A DNA stretch of 64,000 bases from Arbacia lixula (GCA_963669155.1 OZ022583.1:12594359-12658358), one strand, 5' to 3'. Shown: positions 11,223 through 23,228, counted from the first letter of the stretch. The notes: generated by a model not told the origin, from the sequence alone. A program made the numbers and translations.

Positions 11223-11777
11223 CATCACCACTAGAGATGCTCTTAGGTCTGTTCGATTCATTAAGCTGGAATATTACACTATTTTGTGACGAAATAGCAG
11301 TGACAACATTTACAGCTCTTCAATTTGAATGAACGAGCAGAACATACAATGATGAGAGGACAAATAATAGGTTGGAGGAGAGAGGAAAGAAAGAAGAATA
11401 TAGTATTAGAAAGCTGGGTGGAAAATCAGTACAATCCACACGAACGTAAGTAGGCATATGAGTTACACAAGGTGATGGAATGAAACATTTTGTCTTAAAA
11501 TATCGATCAAAATATAAAACGAACCTGAATTCTAGGCAATGGGATGCAAAATCGATACGGCCTGAATGTCTCACAATCTTGGGTTGACAGTTTACACACG
11601 AGTTAAGATTCGTCATCTATTGAAGTTATTCGAGTTAATGAATATGGGCGTGAGTGCACCGAACTTACCTCCGACGGGATTCATGTTAAAGGCGTACACC
11701 TTGTCCTGTTTCGGACCCCCCGGTGCTACAGCGTTATCCATATTGACCCTGGCTCGCTCCGTTCAGTCACTACCTGG
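11223..11777. other. Unique sequence, no feature seen
   Basis: AT-rich unique DNA with a mild purine bias at 11340-11420. No gene or strong motif. Confidence 0.45.
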
Positions 11778-11785
11778 AGAGAGAG

Positions 11786-11849
<64 letters not shown>

Positions 11850-11950
11850 AGAGAGAGAGAGAGAGAGATGAGGCAGATATATATATATATATAGAAAGAG
11901 GGAGAGAGAGGGGGAGACAGAGATAATGTAATGTAAAGAGTAAGAGGTGT

Positions 11951-11987
<37 letters not shown>

Positions 11988-12086
11988 TAAGATAAGGATC
12001 AAGATGGGGAAAGAGAGACAGAGAGAGTACAAGTGTAGAGAAGTAAAGAGAGATAGACAGAGAGACAGAGAGACAAAGAGAAAATA
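11778..12086 (+). repeat. Compound (GA)n and (TA)n microsatellite
   Basis: A long GA array to about 11870, a short (TA)n at about 11877-11893, then further GA/GACA blocks to about 12080. Confidence 0.95.
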
Positions 12087-13717
12087 ATCAAACAGTGAAC
12101 ATGGGTGGTATTTATCGAAACGCCATGAAGACCGATCATGTTTCAGTCCAAAGGAATCGTAAATATTGATGCTTTCCGGTGAAATGTGACTTGGTGGTTG
12201 CCTTGGTGATTTTTTTTATTTGGCGGTCGGGTTTGACGAGTGCGTGAGGATGGAGGAGAGAGAAATAATGGAAATTTCCTTCGTGGTATGTCTCACCTTT
12301 CAGTGAAACAATCACTTGTCAGGTTTAGTAGCTTGCACGGAATCATTATTTGCATACAACATTCAGTACTACCTCTGAAAGTATTTTTTTAAAACCAATA
12401 AGCTCTTTTTAAAATACAAATACGAGGTAATATTCACCATGATCATGTTAAACAAATCAATATGGATATTAAATACAAATTAAGCATGCATTTCCTAATG
12501 TAACTATGGTTACGGCTCGACGGACTCACATGTTGCACTTTAAGTGTGAGGTGTAACGTGAGACGATCTAATGAAAAAACAAATCCAGACGCCCGCTTTT
12601 CTGTCTATGGCATAAAAAAAAAGGAATTGACAAATATCTTAATAACAATGATCATCTAGGCATCATATATGATGTATCATATTACTTACACTATACGTTT
12701 ATTCTATTCTCTTATTTTAAACCAAAAATACTATTCCACTTTGCATAATTGTGTCACGGAAACGAAATAAATTTTCAGAATTCAACCGTTCAGATTCATT
12801 TCTAGAGGGGAAATTGTGTGTGTCATTCAATAGCATAGCCCGAAAAGGCTCATGTATTAATGCATATATCGCCAATATACATCGTATCGAATATCGCTCA
12901 AGTTTACAAAATGCCCGAAGACAATTCTTTCAAAGAAATGATACCGAGGACAACATTCCTCCACTCACGTTATTATCCAAATATGAACTATTGTTCTTTG
13001 TGCGCACTAGCGTTGTTCAGGTATTTTTTCCGAGAAAGGTGAGATATTCGGAATATCTAGCTATTTCCGTGGACCTCATGTTGTAGTGAGCTTTCACTCC
13101 CCGTGAGTGCGTAATTCGTAATTTTTGTTAGCGGTACGATCTCTTTTCTGTCTTATTTGCACTTTTTACCAGTTCTACCCGGTAGCTCTACACCATAGGA
13201 AGAATCAAAGACTGATTGACAGGTATCGGCGACGTAGGGGTCTACTGTAGATGACGGGGTAGCGGGGTTGGGGTAAGGTTAGGGGTGTGTGCGCGTACGT
13301 GTGTATGGAGGAAGAGGGGGTGGATAAAAAATCAAATTTTCGTTAGATAAAAACACATTCCAAATAAATATTGGTGTTTGCATTTCAGTGACACATGTAC
13401 AATCTCATGCGAAATTACAAATATATCACCGTTTTCTCTCTTTTTTAGTTTCGGAAATGTGATCTCCATCGTCCAGTATTACACACACCAATTCAAAGAA
13501 ACACAGGAATTCGAGTGAAGGAATGTTTAATAAAAATCATTGTCATCATTTCGTCCAGGAAATGAAGAACAGTCATGTACTATTGCGACACCTGAAAAGA
13601 ATAGGAGAGCCTAGAGTATAGAGACTCCCTCTCTACAAATAGAAATGATAAACAAGCAATTCCAAGAAAGATATAAATATATGGACGGAACAATGAAAAG
13701 AGGGTATATAAGAGAGT
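12087..13717. other. AT-rich unique sequence with TATA box near its end
   Basis: No gene is recognisable in 1.6 kb. The frame at 12751-13086 (111 codons) is AT-rich and unremarkable. A canonical TATATAAG occurs at 13705-13712 just before the GA tract; without downstream evidence it is only a word match. Confidence 0.4.
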
Positions 13718-14138
13718 AAGAGGGAGCGAGAGAAAGAAAGAGAGAGAGAGAGGGGGGGGGTGGGGGAGAAGAGGAGAGAGAGAGTGAGAGAGAGGGGGGG
13801 AGGGGGAGAGAGGAGAGGGGAGAAAGGGAGGGGAGGGAGAGAGAGGGAGAGAGGGAGAATGAGATGGAGGAGGAAGAGGGAGAGAGAGAGGGGGGGGAGG
13901 TAGAGGGGGAGAAAGAGAGAAAGAGAGAGAGGGGGAGGGGGGGGGGAAGGGGAGGGAGAGAGAGAGAGACAGAGAAAGAGAGAGGGAGAGACAGAGAGAG
14001 AGACAGAGAGAGAGAGAGGGGGGAGAAGACAGTCGATAAAGAGGGAGAGAGGTGGGGTGAAAGGTAAAACAGAGAAAGAGATAAAAAGTGAGAGAGGGGA
14101 AAGAGACAGAGAGGAGACAGAGGGAAGAGACAGAGAGG

Positions 14139-14173
<35 letters not shown>

Positions 14174-14175
14174 GG
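13718..14175 (+). repeat. GA- and G-rich polypurine tract
   Basis: About 450 bp almost purely purine on the plus strand, mixing GAGA units with many GGGG-GGGGGG runs (for example about 13752-13760, 13794-13806, 13937-13947, 14163-14175). Both triplex and quadruplex formation are plausible from sequence. Arg/Glu/Gly frames are translations of the repeat. Confidence 0.95.
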
Positions 14176-15946
14176 ACTACATAGACATGGTGTACAATCT
14201 TACGACGATCAGTATAAAGGCTATGGTAAATATAAGGTATTTCGTGTTTATATTTGAAATATAATCAGGAGAGAAGTTAGGTAGCCGATACAACATTTCG
14301 GGTGAGCTTAGCAGTACACTTCTTCATACTTCATTCTAACATCAACGACAGAGCATGCAGTTCAAAAGTGACAGCTTTTGAATGCCCTAATGTTGCTTTG
14401 ACATCTAGCTGTAACAGTCCCCAATACAAGTCATGATAAACATAGTTTTGTTAGATATACATTGTATCCTTTCTTCCGAATTTCAAAACGTTTCATGCTT
14501 TCTTTCTTTTAAAACACACCTATAGATAAACAACACGCATGAGTCTCTCAATGTGCAGGTTTACATAAATTATTTTATAAGGCATGGGATTGATCAAAGG
14601 ACAAATCAAAGGAAAGTTCATCACGATTCATCACCACGTCTAATCTTATAATAACCTAGAATCCGATATCTGCATTTCGTTAAACGATACATTTCAAGGA
14701 CCACTTGAGTAAAAAAAAATCCATTAAAAATGACATTAAAGAGTTTTAAAGAATATTATCTATTACTGTATAGTAAATACAAGCCATTTGTGTGTTATGC
14801 CTGCAAAAACGATAGACTGCTTTGAAAGATAGTCAAGATCTACTCGCTAGTCAACGAAATATGAGTTACATAAAAATTGGACTGCATAATTATTCGCTTG
14901 TTGTACACTCGTTGGACCGTGGTCTTAACACGCTGACCAGCGAAAAATCCTGGATTAACCAGACGAACGGGTTAAAGGGAGACGTTTGGTTCTCTTTAAA
15001 TTCACACAGGTTAGCTTTAAAGACAGGGTATCCTTTGAAAAAAAACAGAAGTCAAGAAAACTGGCATGGTTTACCAGCACAATGCATACAATATAAAATA
15101 AAAGTCTCACAGTCATTGCTTTACAAACATTTTCAGGAAAAGTGGAACACCATCCTTGCTTACGTTTGAAACGTCTCATTTCGTAACGACCATATTTACA
15201 TTAACATTGCAGCGGCCAGCGGCGTGGTGCTCGCATTGCACGCGCGCCTTGCACACATTACCGCGGACATTCATAGACCTCTATACGGAGAATTCTGAGA
15301 ACAGCGATGTATGCTGAGTGCAGTCTCGATCTCTAGGCCACAGGAACCGTGGAGGCCTTGGACGACCCGTCTAAAACCAACTCGAAATCTTCAGCTCAAT
15401 ATAAATCCACCTATAATTCAATTTATGGCTTTGGGAGGGATGAACTATTTGTTCCATTTCCCGTGGTTTAAAAACATTTTATTTTTGTTTTTACCAGCAA
15501 AAGGGCAGCACTGTCTTTACTATGTTGTCACTCTAGAATCCAGGAACATATTTTAGCCGGTTTCTGATAAGAACCTCATACGGGGATCTGTAAAATGGCA
15601 TTAGTGCAACCTTTAGTAGAGTCGTTTAAGTCGTGACACGTTTAGCCTTTCCATTCGATCCGGCTAGGAATACCATCATCACGCAGCTAGGGGTGCGTGC
15701 CCCCCGCTCTGCACCGGCCACGCGCGGGCCCGGTACGCTGCGAGTAGCTCGCCGTGCTCCCATAACCGACATGGGGCACACACAAGTCGTGCCATGGCAA
15801 TTCGAGTAGTTCTTCTTTTTTTTACTTCTTTTACTTTGGTTTACATAGTCTGTCTCCTTCAAACGTTCCTCCAGATATATCACATTATTGTGTAATATAA
15901 GAATAAAACACGTTTTCAACCTGTACTCTCTTTGAAGTGTTATGCT
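14176..15946. other. Unique sequence including a short GC-rich block
   Basis: Mostly AT-rich unique DNA. Two CpG-rich islands of about 100 bp stand out, at 15211-15275 and 15680-15790 (containing CGCGCGGGCCCGG-like words relative to either strand). Neither is linked to a recognisable exon. The 115-codon frame at 14822-15169 has no domain character. Confidence 0.4.
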
Positions 15947-16116
15947 TCTTGTTCAGGCCATCGCAGGTGACACGATTTTGCCACGATTCTGCGATCGTCA
16001 GAGCCTTCGACTGGAAATATGATCTCACCTGCTTGTACATATCCAATGACCGGGTCTTGCGATTGTGCCAGTCGCAGAGTCGTACGATTGATCCGATCGG
16101 GCCGTCAACACTGGCC
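15947..16116 (+). repeat. Dispersed repeat, copy 1
   Basis: This 170 bp segment aligns, with many substitutions, to the reverse complement of 20203-20372. Shared blocks include GGCCATCGCA at the start, CTTGCGATT in the middle, and GTCGCAG followed by ACGATTGATC-type sequence near the end. Numerous CGAT/ATCG words give it internal dyad character, typical of a non-autonomous DNA transposon. Boundaries and superfamily are not determined. Confidence 0.6.
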
Positions 16117-17020
16117 TTGACGTTGTTACAGTGTGCGATCTTCCAAAACATAGCTTTAAATTGCAAGTCAACGGCATGATACGTGATAAATGTCTTTTTA
16201 AAAGCACATTTTACAGCTTAACTTGCTATCACATTATTTTGTGTGTGTGCATGTTTTGTGGGTTACCATATTAATATCTCAGAGGCGTTTAGACATTCAC
16301 TCGTGTGAAATCATTTTGAGAGAGCGTGGGCCAGTGACATATGGGACTCGACGTTTCGGGCGGTACGTTCCGCCCATCGTTCGGAGAATGACGAGGCGGG
16401 TTACAGCAAGATATGGTTGCTATCGTTCTCCAGATCGCAACACACCCACCGAAACGCTGAGTTTTCAACGGGACCTGTTTAAAGACACAGTGTCCTTTTT
16501 GCAGGTCAAAAAATAAAAAAAAATTGTTAAAACCACGGTAAATGGAGGAAAATACTGTAACAGAAGTTTCTTCCCAATACTAGAATTGGAACTGACTTTA
16601 AGCAAAATTATAGCGCTCGCTAAACGTGCTAGATTTGGAGGAAAATGTAGCCTGGGGACCGGAGACCGCTGTGCTCTATGATCCGCACCGGTCCACTCCA
16701 TAGTACATGCGTACAATGGGAGCAATGCCGGCATCACGTGCTGACTGTGACTATATTTCAGACGTTAACAAGGATAGTTCCTCAGTTTTTCTGAAAATGT
16801 TCGTGAAGTTATGAAGCTATGACTGAAATTTCATACACGTTTTCGCTAGGGTACGGAGTATACTGCTGATTAGTGCCGAGTTTCAGCTATTTGTACTGCC
16901 TTGAAGATTCTAGAATTTGGAAGAACTGTCTGGGCCAGGTGTTATTTACATAGAAAAAATGTAACAATCCTAAGCTAATTAGCATAACAAAAGAGGCATT
17001 GATTGTGAGTGTGCCTGTGG
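16117..17020. other. Unique sequence, no feature seen
   Basis: Unique DNA of average composition. A 7 bp inverted pair GGACCGG/CCGGTCC near 16657-16695 is too short to interpret. Confidence 0.4.
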
Positions 17021-17126
17021 AGTTCAGTGACCTTTTAGGCCAGTGATGAAAGAACATTCTTGAAAGTAGTGGAATTCAGTGACCTTTTAGGCCAGTGATG
17101 AAAGAACATTCTAGAGAGTAGTGGAT
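17021..17126. repeat. 52 bp tandem duplication (two units)
   Basis: The block starting TTCAGTGACCTTTTAGGCCA at 17023 repeats at 17075 with a 52 bp period. The two units differ at only a few positions (for example CTTGAAAG versus CTAGAGAG). A local duplication. Confidence 0.9.
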
Positions 17127-17385
17127 CCAATAAAATCTACAACATGCCATTTTGTTTCGGCATGTTTGCAAGCATGGATAGAACTTTCTACATGTACAGA
17201 TTGGAATATATATATATATATCAGTCGTTTTGGACAAGAGTTGAGAGTTTCTGTCATCTTAGCTCCAGTCATTTTAGAGTTTATTGGGACCTTGGCTCGA
17301 TACACACCTGCGAATTTATACGAGAATTTCTATGTGTGGATACTTACCTGCCTGTTTAATAGTGCTTATGAGATCCTGCCTGAGA

Positions 17386-17560
17386 AAGAGTTTGAATTTG
17401 AGTTTGAGTTTATTTTATTTCAACACGGCAACTTGCTTCAGCCAATGGCTGTTCTTCTGCAAGTCCGTGCAAAGGTAAAATACAAAGATACATAGACAAC
17501 ATTATATACAGAGTATAATCAAACTACAATAATACATATAAAACGACATTACAAATAAAA
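17386..17560 (-). mobile_element. Probable 3' end of a retroelement (minus strand)
   Basis: Read on the minus strand, the segment passes a small hairpin (CAGCCATTGGCTG), then a GAAATAAAATAAA run, and ends in a short tandem tail of ACTCAAA/ATTCAAA units before 17386. A polyadenylation-like AATAAA followed by a short tandem 3' tail is the usual appearance of non-LTR retrotransposon or SINE termini. No reverse transcriptase is visible upstream (higher coordinates), so it would be a truncated copy. Confidence 0.45.
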
Positions 17561-17600
17561 AAACAAACAAACAAACAAACAAACAAACAAACAAACAAAA
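17557..17600 (+). repeat. (AAAC)n microsatellite
   Basis: About ten uninterrupted AAAC units. Confidence 0.95.
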
Positions 17601-18336
17601 AACAGCAGCAAAGCCTTACACTCTGTGGATTTGACCATACTCTATCATCTGCGGCAACTGGGAGTAACTTGTGAGATGTGTGAAGTTACGCTGAACATTG
17701 TTTTCATCTGGGATATCTGCTACATCCTGCTGTATTCTGCCAATGTGACATTATAACACTCATACCTGCTATTCAGCCGTACAACATTGGGATCAATATC
17801 GCGATCATAATTCGGGAATACTGGATCGGATTAGCAAGTGGACCATCAACGGGAGCCGTGGATTCAGTCGACTAGAGCATCCTCTAACATTGTGAGCTAA
17901 CATCTACATGTATGTAGAGTAAGTGATAAAAAAATTGTGAAAGTTTAATTGTATTGTCTTGATCTTAAAGGGAAAATACCCCATGTAGGCCTAATAAATA
18001 ACACATAAATTAAATATTGGTGTCATTTTGTATGGTCATTTCGGTTGTGAATTGATAGGAAGAGTTATCAATTCTCTCTCTTATTACATCTCAGCCTCAG
18101 CATGGAAGCACCAAAGATACCCTGTCATTCTTACCCAATCTTCCTATCATACCGTTGCGAAGATGATGGACACGAAACCCAGGTATTTCTGCGATACCAA
18201 TTATGTTGTTATCGATCCCGTGATCGCCGATCCCAGCAGGTGTCTAGAGATTGGCTGCTGACGCTTAAGCCCCGCCCACAGGATTAATAAGCAAGGTCGC
18301 AGCTGCCTGTGGTCCTATAGTTTCGCCCTGAAAGCG
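17601..18336. other. Unique sequence with a GC-moderate block
   Basis: No gene recognised. The block 18230-18300 (GATTGGCTGCTGACG, CCCCGCCCACAGGATTAATA) is denser in factor-site-like words than its surroundings (CCAAT-like, GC-box-like, GGATTA) and could be regulatory. Confidence 0.3.
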
Positions 18337-18420
18337 TTAACCCTTTGTGTGCCAGACGAAATGTGTCTGATACGATATGTTACAGTTGGGTAAATGTAAC
18401 TGCGGCACTCATCGAGTTAA
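18337..18420 (+). mobile_element. TTAA-bounded mini-element, family 1 (intact borders)
   Basis: 84 bp with TTAA on both sides. Left end TTAACCCTTTGTGTGCCA, right end CACTCATCGAGTTAA. An internal GTTACA ... TGTAAC pair can fold. This is the best example of the family's left end and opens the dense cluster that continues to 24.8 kb. Confidence 0.7.
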
Positions 18421-19139
18421 CTCGTGTTGTGTGAGACAGAATGCCGCTTTACATGACCTGTGTGTATAATTGATGCATTGATGTTATAGTGTGGCACATA
18501 CATGGGTCACTTCTGATGTCCCATGAAGAATCGTGCTCTATGAAACCCGGCCTTGCAGCATGACGGTGAAACATGCAGAGTTGATTCCTTCTGTGTTAGG
18601 CACAATGATGCTCTGTTGGAACTTTGGCGCACGTACCACACACAACTGGTCAATGATCCACTCAAGGGTATTTTTTTTTAAAATAAATATATTCATGAAT
18701 ATTTTCTCCCTGTTGGCCTGGAGACGACCATTACTGCTAGATTGGAGAAAAATGGACGATAACCATTATAGTTATCATCAACCATCTCCGTGTCAAATCT
18801 TGTCTATAAAAGCCACATTGAAATGAAAACTTCGTCCGTCCACTGGCGCGAGAAAGTTTGGGGTGTTGGGGGGAAAATCTTTCAGTACCAGTCCAAGAAA
18901 AGCCCATTGACTTATTACACATTTCAAGCACCTATAGTACTAAGATGGTTAAACACTACCCTGAGAAGGGTGTGGTATAGTTATTGCGTTTGTCCACATA
19001 ACTATTACAGCGAATAATTTAAATCACCCAGTCTTGAGATTCTGCGATAAAACTCAATCATGTTATGACAGCATCAGATGACTTATTTTTCGCCTCATGA
19101 AGTTCAGTCTCACTTCAACCATCGTTGTCAATACGGACC

Positions 19140-19230
19140 ATCATCTCTGTACATGCCAATGGTGCGTTTTTGCACACATGATACATATAAGCCTCATTGA
19201 GGCAGGTAATGCATGGTACTTCAAGGGTGA
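19140..19230. mobile_element. Family 1 mini-element, decayed borders
   Basis: Contains the internal family blocks CCAATGGTGCGTTTTTGC, CACACATGATACATATAAGC and, near the end, ACTTCAAGGG. The TTAA borders are lost by mutation. It is followed directly by another copy in the same orientation. Confidence 0.5.
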
Positions 19231-19318
19231 ACTCGTTACGCCCAACGATGCATTTTTGCATAGCTTATACGCACAAGACCCATACTGCCCTACTCTGACA
19301 AAAGGAAGCAAGTGACAA
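19231..19318. mobile_element. Family 1 mini-element, decayed borders
   Basis: Carries CCAACGATGCATTTTTGC, TTATACGCACAAGACCCATA and CTGCCCTACTCTGACAAAAG. The last block forms one arm of the 34 bp inverted repeat with 19499-19532. Confidence 0.5.
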
Positions 19319-19532
19319 ATCAATCAAATCTGGTTATTGGTACTCTTAGATTGTACCCATCATTCCCTACGTACGGCCAAAATCTGGACAAGAAATATTC
19401 ATCTTGCTGCAAGATATTCAATCTAACATGATGTGGTGTTGCACTGATACCAATGCAAGTGACAGACACATTTTGCTCATTTCCAAGAAAAGTCTCTTTT
19501 GTCAGTTGCTTCCTTTTGTCAGAGTAGGGCAG
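19285..19532. repeat. 34 bp inverted repeat with 180 bp loop
   Basis: The left arm at 19285-19318 starts CTGCCCTACTCTGACAAAAG; the right arm at 19499-19532 ends CTTTTGTCAGAGTAGGGCAG. They pair with one mismatch in 34. The arms include the ends of two oppositely oriented family 1 copies plus about 15 bp beyond them, so either the element is longer in this subgroup or an inverted duplication occurred. Confidence 0.8.
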
Positions 19533-19569
19533 CATAGGGCTGCGGTATGTTTGGCACACAAAGGGTTAA
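19499..19569. mobile_element. Family 1 mini-element, right border intact
   Basis: The right border is TTTGGCACACAAAGGGTTAA (19550-19569), the clearest version of the family's right end. The interior includes CAGCATAGGGCTGC. The left border overlaps the inverted-repeat arm and no TTAA is visible there. Confidence 0.55.
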
Positions 19570-20041
19570 AATTATTTTCAACGATGGTGAACTGCGCATG
19601 AATGTGATGACGTCGACACCCAGTAGGAGGGGCTTAGGAGCGTAGAGGAAACGATGTGAGCCTGGTGAGATAAAAAAACTGAAATTTAGAACGAACTAGT
19701 CTGGCTTTCAGGCCGTCGGGTATTTCTAAACCAAACAATTCAATGAAGGGGTCTGGCGGCCGTAGACTAATCATTCTCATTTTCTTCTCTAGGACTGAGA
19801 AAAGAGGAGAAATGATACAGTGATTAGTCTTAGAGTACTCGGATGGGATCAGAAATGTCCATGAGTCTGGAGGACAGGCGAGGAATGGAGAGGTGAAAAC
19901 ATAATGAGAAAACAGAATCATCATCTCAATCTGACGTCCACAATTGCATATTGAGAATGATCATGATTGCCGACTGTCTTCACTGTTGACATCGTGCAAC
20001 CATGACCTTGTTACGAATTGCCAAGGTGACTGAGAGCGACG
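19570..20041. other. Unique sequence, no feature seen
   Basis: Unique DNA between two mini-elements. No gene or repeat noticed. Confidence 0.4.
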
Positions 20042-20135
20042 TTAAACTGTATGTGCTGTTGAGGTATTTTTTTGCACTGGTGTAATACACACTATTCCCA
20101 TAGGGCAGTATGGGGTATAGCAAATAAGGAGTTAA
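20042..20135. mobile_element. Family 1 mini-element
   Basis: 94 bp between TTAA at 20042-20045 and TTAA at 20132-20135. Internal family blocks are TTTTTTTGCACTGGTGTAAT, ACACACTATTCCCATAGGG and AAATAAGGAGTTAA. The left end lacks the CCCTTT block, so the exact left border is uncertain. Confidence 0.55.
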
Positions 20136-20202
20136 AACACGGACTCTGTGGTTGGTTAAAGGGAGTGCCTATGGAAGCACGTTTCACTACAGTAGGTCAC
20201 GT

Positions 20203-20372
20203 GACCACCGCAGACGACAGGATCCGATCATTCGTGCGACTCCTGCGACTTGGCTTAATCGCAAGGCCCGGTCTGGAGATTTGTGCAAGAATGTGACGTA
20301 ATATGTCCAGATGTAGGTCCTTACGACTGCAGGATCGCAGCAAAATACTGCCGATTGCGATGGCCTTAACAT
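20203..20372 (-). repeat. Dispersed repeat, copy 2 (inverted)
   Basis: Reverse-complement relative of 15947-16116. Diagnostic shared blocks on the minus strand are AAGGCCATCGCA, GGGCCTTGCGATT and GTCGCACGAATGATCGGATC. About 4 kb separates the two copies, in opposite orientation. Confidence 0.6.
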
Positions 20373-20784
20373 AATTATGAGAAGTTATTGGGCGTGACGT
20401 GACTCGACTGGCTTGAAACAATGTCTGAATGTGGAGGGTTGCGATGAAACACATAGCAGCCCGCACATGACGTCCCTTCGATTGACGATCTTTAACTGCT
20501 GGTGTTAAGCTAGCCTTGGTTACGGACACTAACACAACAACAAAAACGCAGTCCCAGTAGAGCCGCTTTCAAATCGCGGAGGTACCGTGCTATGGCATAT
20601 GGTTAAAAAAACCACTTGCCATCGTGAGGTTGTTGATGATTCAAAATATGGTATTTGCATGACAACAATCGTAAAAAATGTGAAAAACGCCTCAATGGAC
20701 ACCATCCTACCGTGCCCAGGAGAATTACCTAGAGACAAGGTAGAAGAAGATAGTAAAGTTTGTTTTCCACGGGCCCTTAAAAAA

Positions 20785-20878
20785 GGCAACCACCAAGAAA
20801 TGCAAAAAAGAAAATGCAAGAAAAAACAAAACTATTATTATCCAACAAAACTATTCAGGGCATTTCTTGGTGATTGCC
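20785..20878. repeat. 19 bp inverted repeat hairpin
   Basis: Arms GGCAACCACCAAGAAATGC (20785-20803) and GCATTTCTTGGTGATTGCC (20860-20878) pair with one mismatch around a 56 bp A-rich loop. Could be a small transposon relic or a structured transcript. No TA or TTAA border was identified. Confidence 0.7.
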
Positions 20879-21108
20879 TGAAAGGCACCATATAAGAGAC
20901 AAGCTATGAGTGATTTGGACTCATTCCACTTTAATCACCAAATACTATATCATCCTTGAGACCAGACTAACTCGAAGCACAAGGAATAGAACTATCTTTC
21001 AATGCTCTAGCCAGCTGTTTCGTGCCGTGTTTTTAAAGAACAGTGCAGCATAATGTTCCAAAATAAGACAGCAGTGCACTGAGATTGTGACACGGGATTG
21101 TGCAACCC

Positions 21109-21181
21109 TATAACCCATTCTGTGCAAAGCAAAATGCTGCCCTTTGGGACATATTGGCCCGGATTCCCAACGGTGGTTTAA
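21109..21181 (+). mobile_element. Family 1 mini-element (decayed left border)
   Basis: Starts TATAACCCATTCTGTGCAAA and continues AGCAAAATGCTGCCCTTTGG, matching the copies at 22560 and 23229. It ends at TTAA 21178-21181. Length is about 73 bp. Confidence 0.55.
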
Positions 21182-22559
21182 CTTAAACCACGTACTAAAC
21201 CTAGACTTACTTTGTGATGCGCAATACAAATCATTTGATGCTGTCACAAAGTCATTGATTTTCATCACAGAATAACACGGATTGGGTGATATGATTTTTT
21301 CCCTGTGATTGTTATGTGGACAAACTCAACATTCCCTAGTGATTCCTAGTACAATATCAATCACAATTTATGTTGTTTGATATGGCGTCCATAAAGTTAG
21401 TCCAGGTTTAGAAAACTTTTTGCATTAAACCACTATTTAGGATACGGGCCAATCCGCACTAGTATTACCTTTTGTGCAAAAAATGGCTCAATGGCATATA
21501 CATTAATAAATTAGGACAGTAACATGTAGTAATGTAAGCTACGCAGATTTCAAATTGTCTCAATTATCGTATCCCCTTATCTCGCTACGTCTTATCACTA
21601 GTTACGCATAAATCCCACCGAACAGTAGTTTGACCGGCACATAATGGAAACACATTGTATAAAAATGATTTTCTAAACAAAATTGATGAATTCCACGTTT
21701 AATTTGTTGACACACGGACCGTTTGTCTTAACTCTGTATCTGCCACATAGGATTTTTTTTTCGCAAATCATACACGCACATCCCAACGAGTTACATTTGT
21801 TTGACACTGAACGAGTTAAGAGGTATCGTGGCTTTGAACGTTGCAACCTGCTCCCGCCGGGAGAGTGAACCCTGCAGCCCTTGCAACTTTGTGCTGGAGG
21901 GCTCGACTCGTTGAACCCAATTAGTGAGAAGGTTTAACAGGTTAAACGTCATAATACTCGATACATGGTGATAAACAAGTGTCTTCGAACACATGCGTGA
22001 CGATAAAAGATGTTTTCACTGTGTTTTCCCGCGTCCCGACCCCAGCGATCACTACCGATACTGCTTTCCGATAGTTCTCTGTATTTCCATTCACATTTTT
22101 CTGATGTTTGTTTGTCTTCAAAGCGTTTTCCCGTACTTACCGTCTATACAAGAAATAGTTAGGTTATCTGGTATAGACATGTCACTTAGAAATGAAAATA
22201 CAATATTTGTATATTTGTTTGCGTTATCAGCGTTATCACACACGTCATACACTCGCAATTACATTTATCACGATGATACATATAAATCAATCAATAATGT
22301 ATTTTGATTGTTAGGTGATTTGTTTGATTTAGATATTCTCACCATTTCTAGTAAATGTTGATATAACATAGAACAACACTTTAAAAAAGGAAAAACATCA
22401 GCAAACGAAAATGGAACTTTTCAAATGACGCAGTGACCTCTAATCTGTGGTACTGGGAGACTTCAGTATCACATCGTTGTCACTGCCATTGCTGGCGTAA
22501 GTGAGGGAAAACAATGAAAGTCATTGAATTGCCAAATGTGTGTCAGCTAATGACTCGCA
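21182..22559. other. Unique sequence, no feature seen
   Basis: About 1.4 kb of AT-rich unique DNA. The frame at 21993-22307 (104 codons) is AT-rich with no domain and no splice context. Confidence 0.4.
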
Positions 22560-22640
22560 TTAACTCATTCTGTGCCAAGCAAAGTGATGCTCTGTGGATT
22601 ACGGGTGTATCATTGGCGTCTAAATTCCATAGCGGGTTAA
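22560..22640 (+). mobile_element. TTAA-bounded mini-element, family 1 (intact borders)
   Basis: 81 bp, TTAA at both edges. Left TTAACTCATTCTGTGCCAAG, internal GCAAAGTGATGCTCTGTGG, right CCATAGCGGGTTAA. Same subgroup as 21109 and 23229. Confidence 0.65.
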
Positions 22641-23228
22641 GGATTTAGTTCCGATCGTGATTTACTTGGTCGACGTTGGTCAAAGGCTACCTTTATGTCT
22701 GTTAACTGGCCCTGTCCTCATTGCTAATGCTGTATTTTTTCAGTACTTCATCAGAGAAGAGGGTCTTTTTTATAGACATGTTGGCTAAGTCATTGCAGTT
22801 GCTTTCTTCCAATGGACATGATGTAGGTCATGGTAAGATATTTTCATTACCAGAAACTCAGATAGGCGAACGAAATCATTACAGACACTCGATATTTCTT
22901 CTAGTTTGGTTTCTTTATTTTTTTTTTATCCAAAAGTAGTAACACGTTATAAGGATCGAAGCACACGTTTTCTCCTTTACTTTCTATTGTCATAAAACGT
23001 GTTTTATGTATATGTAGTACGATTTCGATATGGCAATTGTAATGGATGAAACTACATGATTACAGTCATGAACATGATCTGTCAAAGTGAACAAACCTTT
23101 TCAACGTGTCCGATTAAGTCAAACCAAAACACGATTATCAGTTATTGGAAATTGGCTAGTTGGCATTTTAGGCTCATCTGTTTGATGTTCAACAATACAA
23201 TTCTGCAAAACAACATTTCCAGCCTTTC

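Noticed and set aside
16657-16695. GGACCGG/CCGGTCC inverted pair
   Set aside because: Only 7 bp arms; expected by chance in a window of this size.
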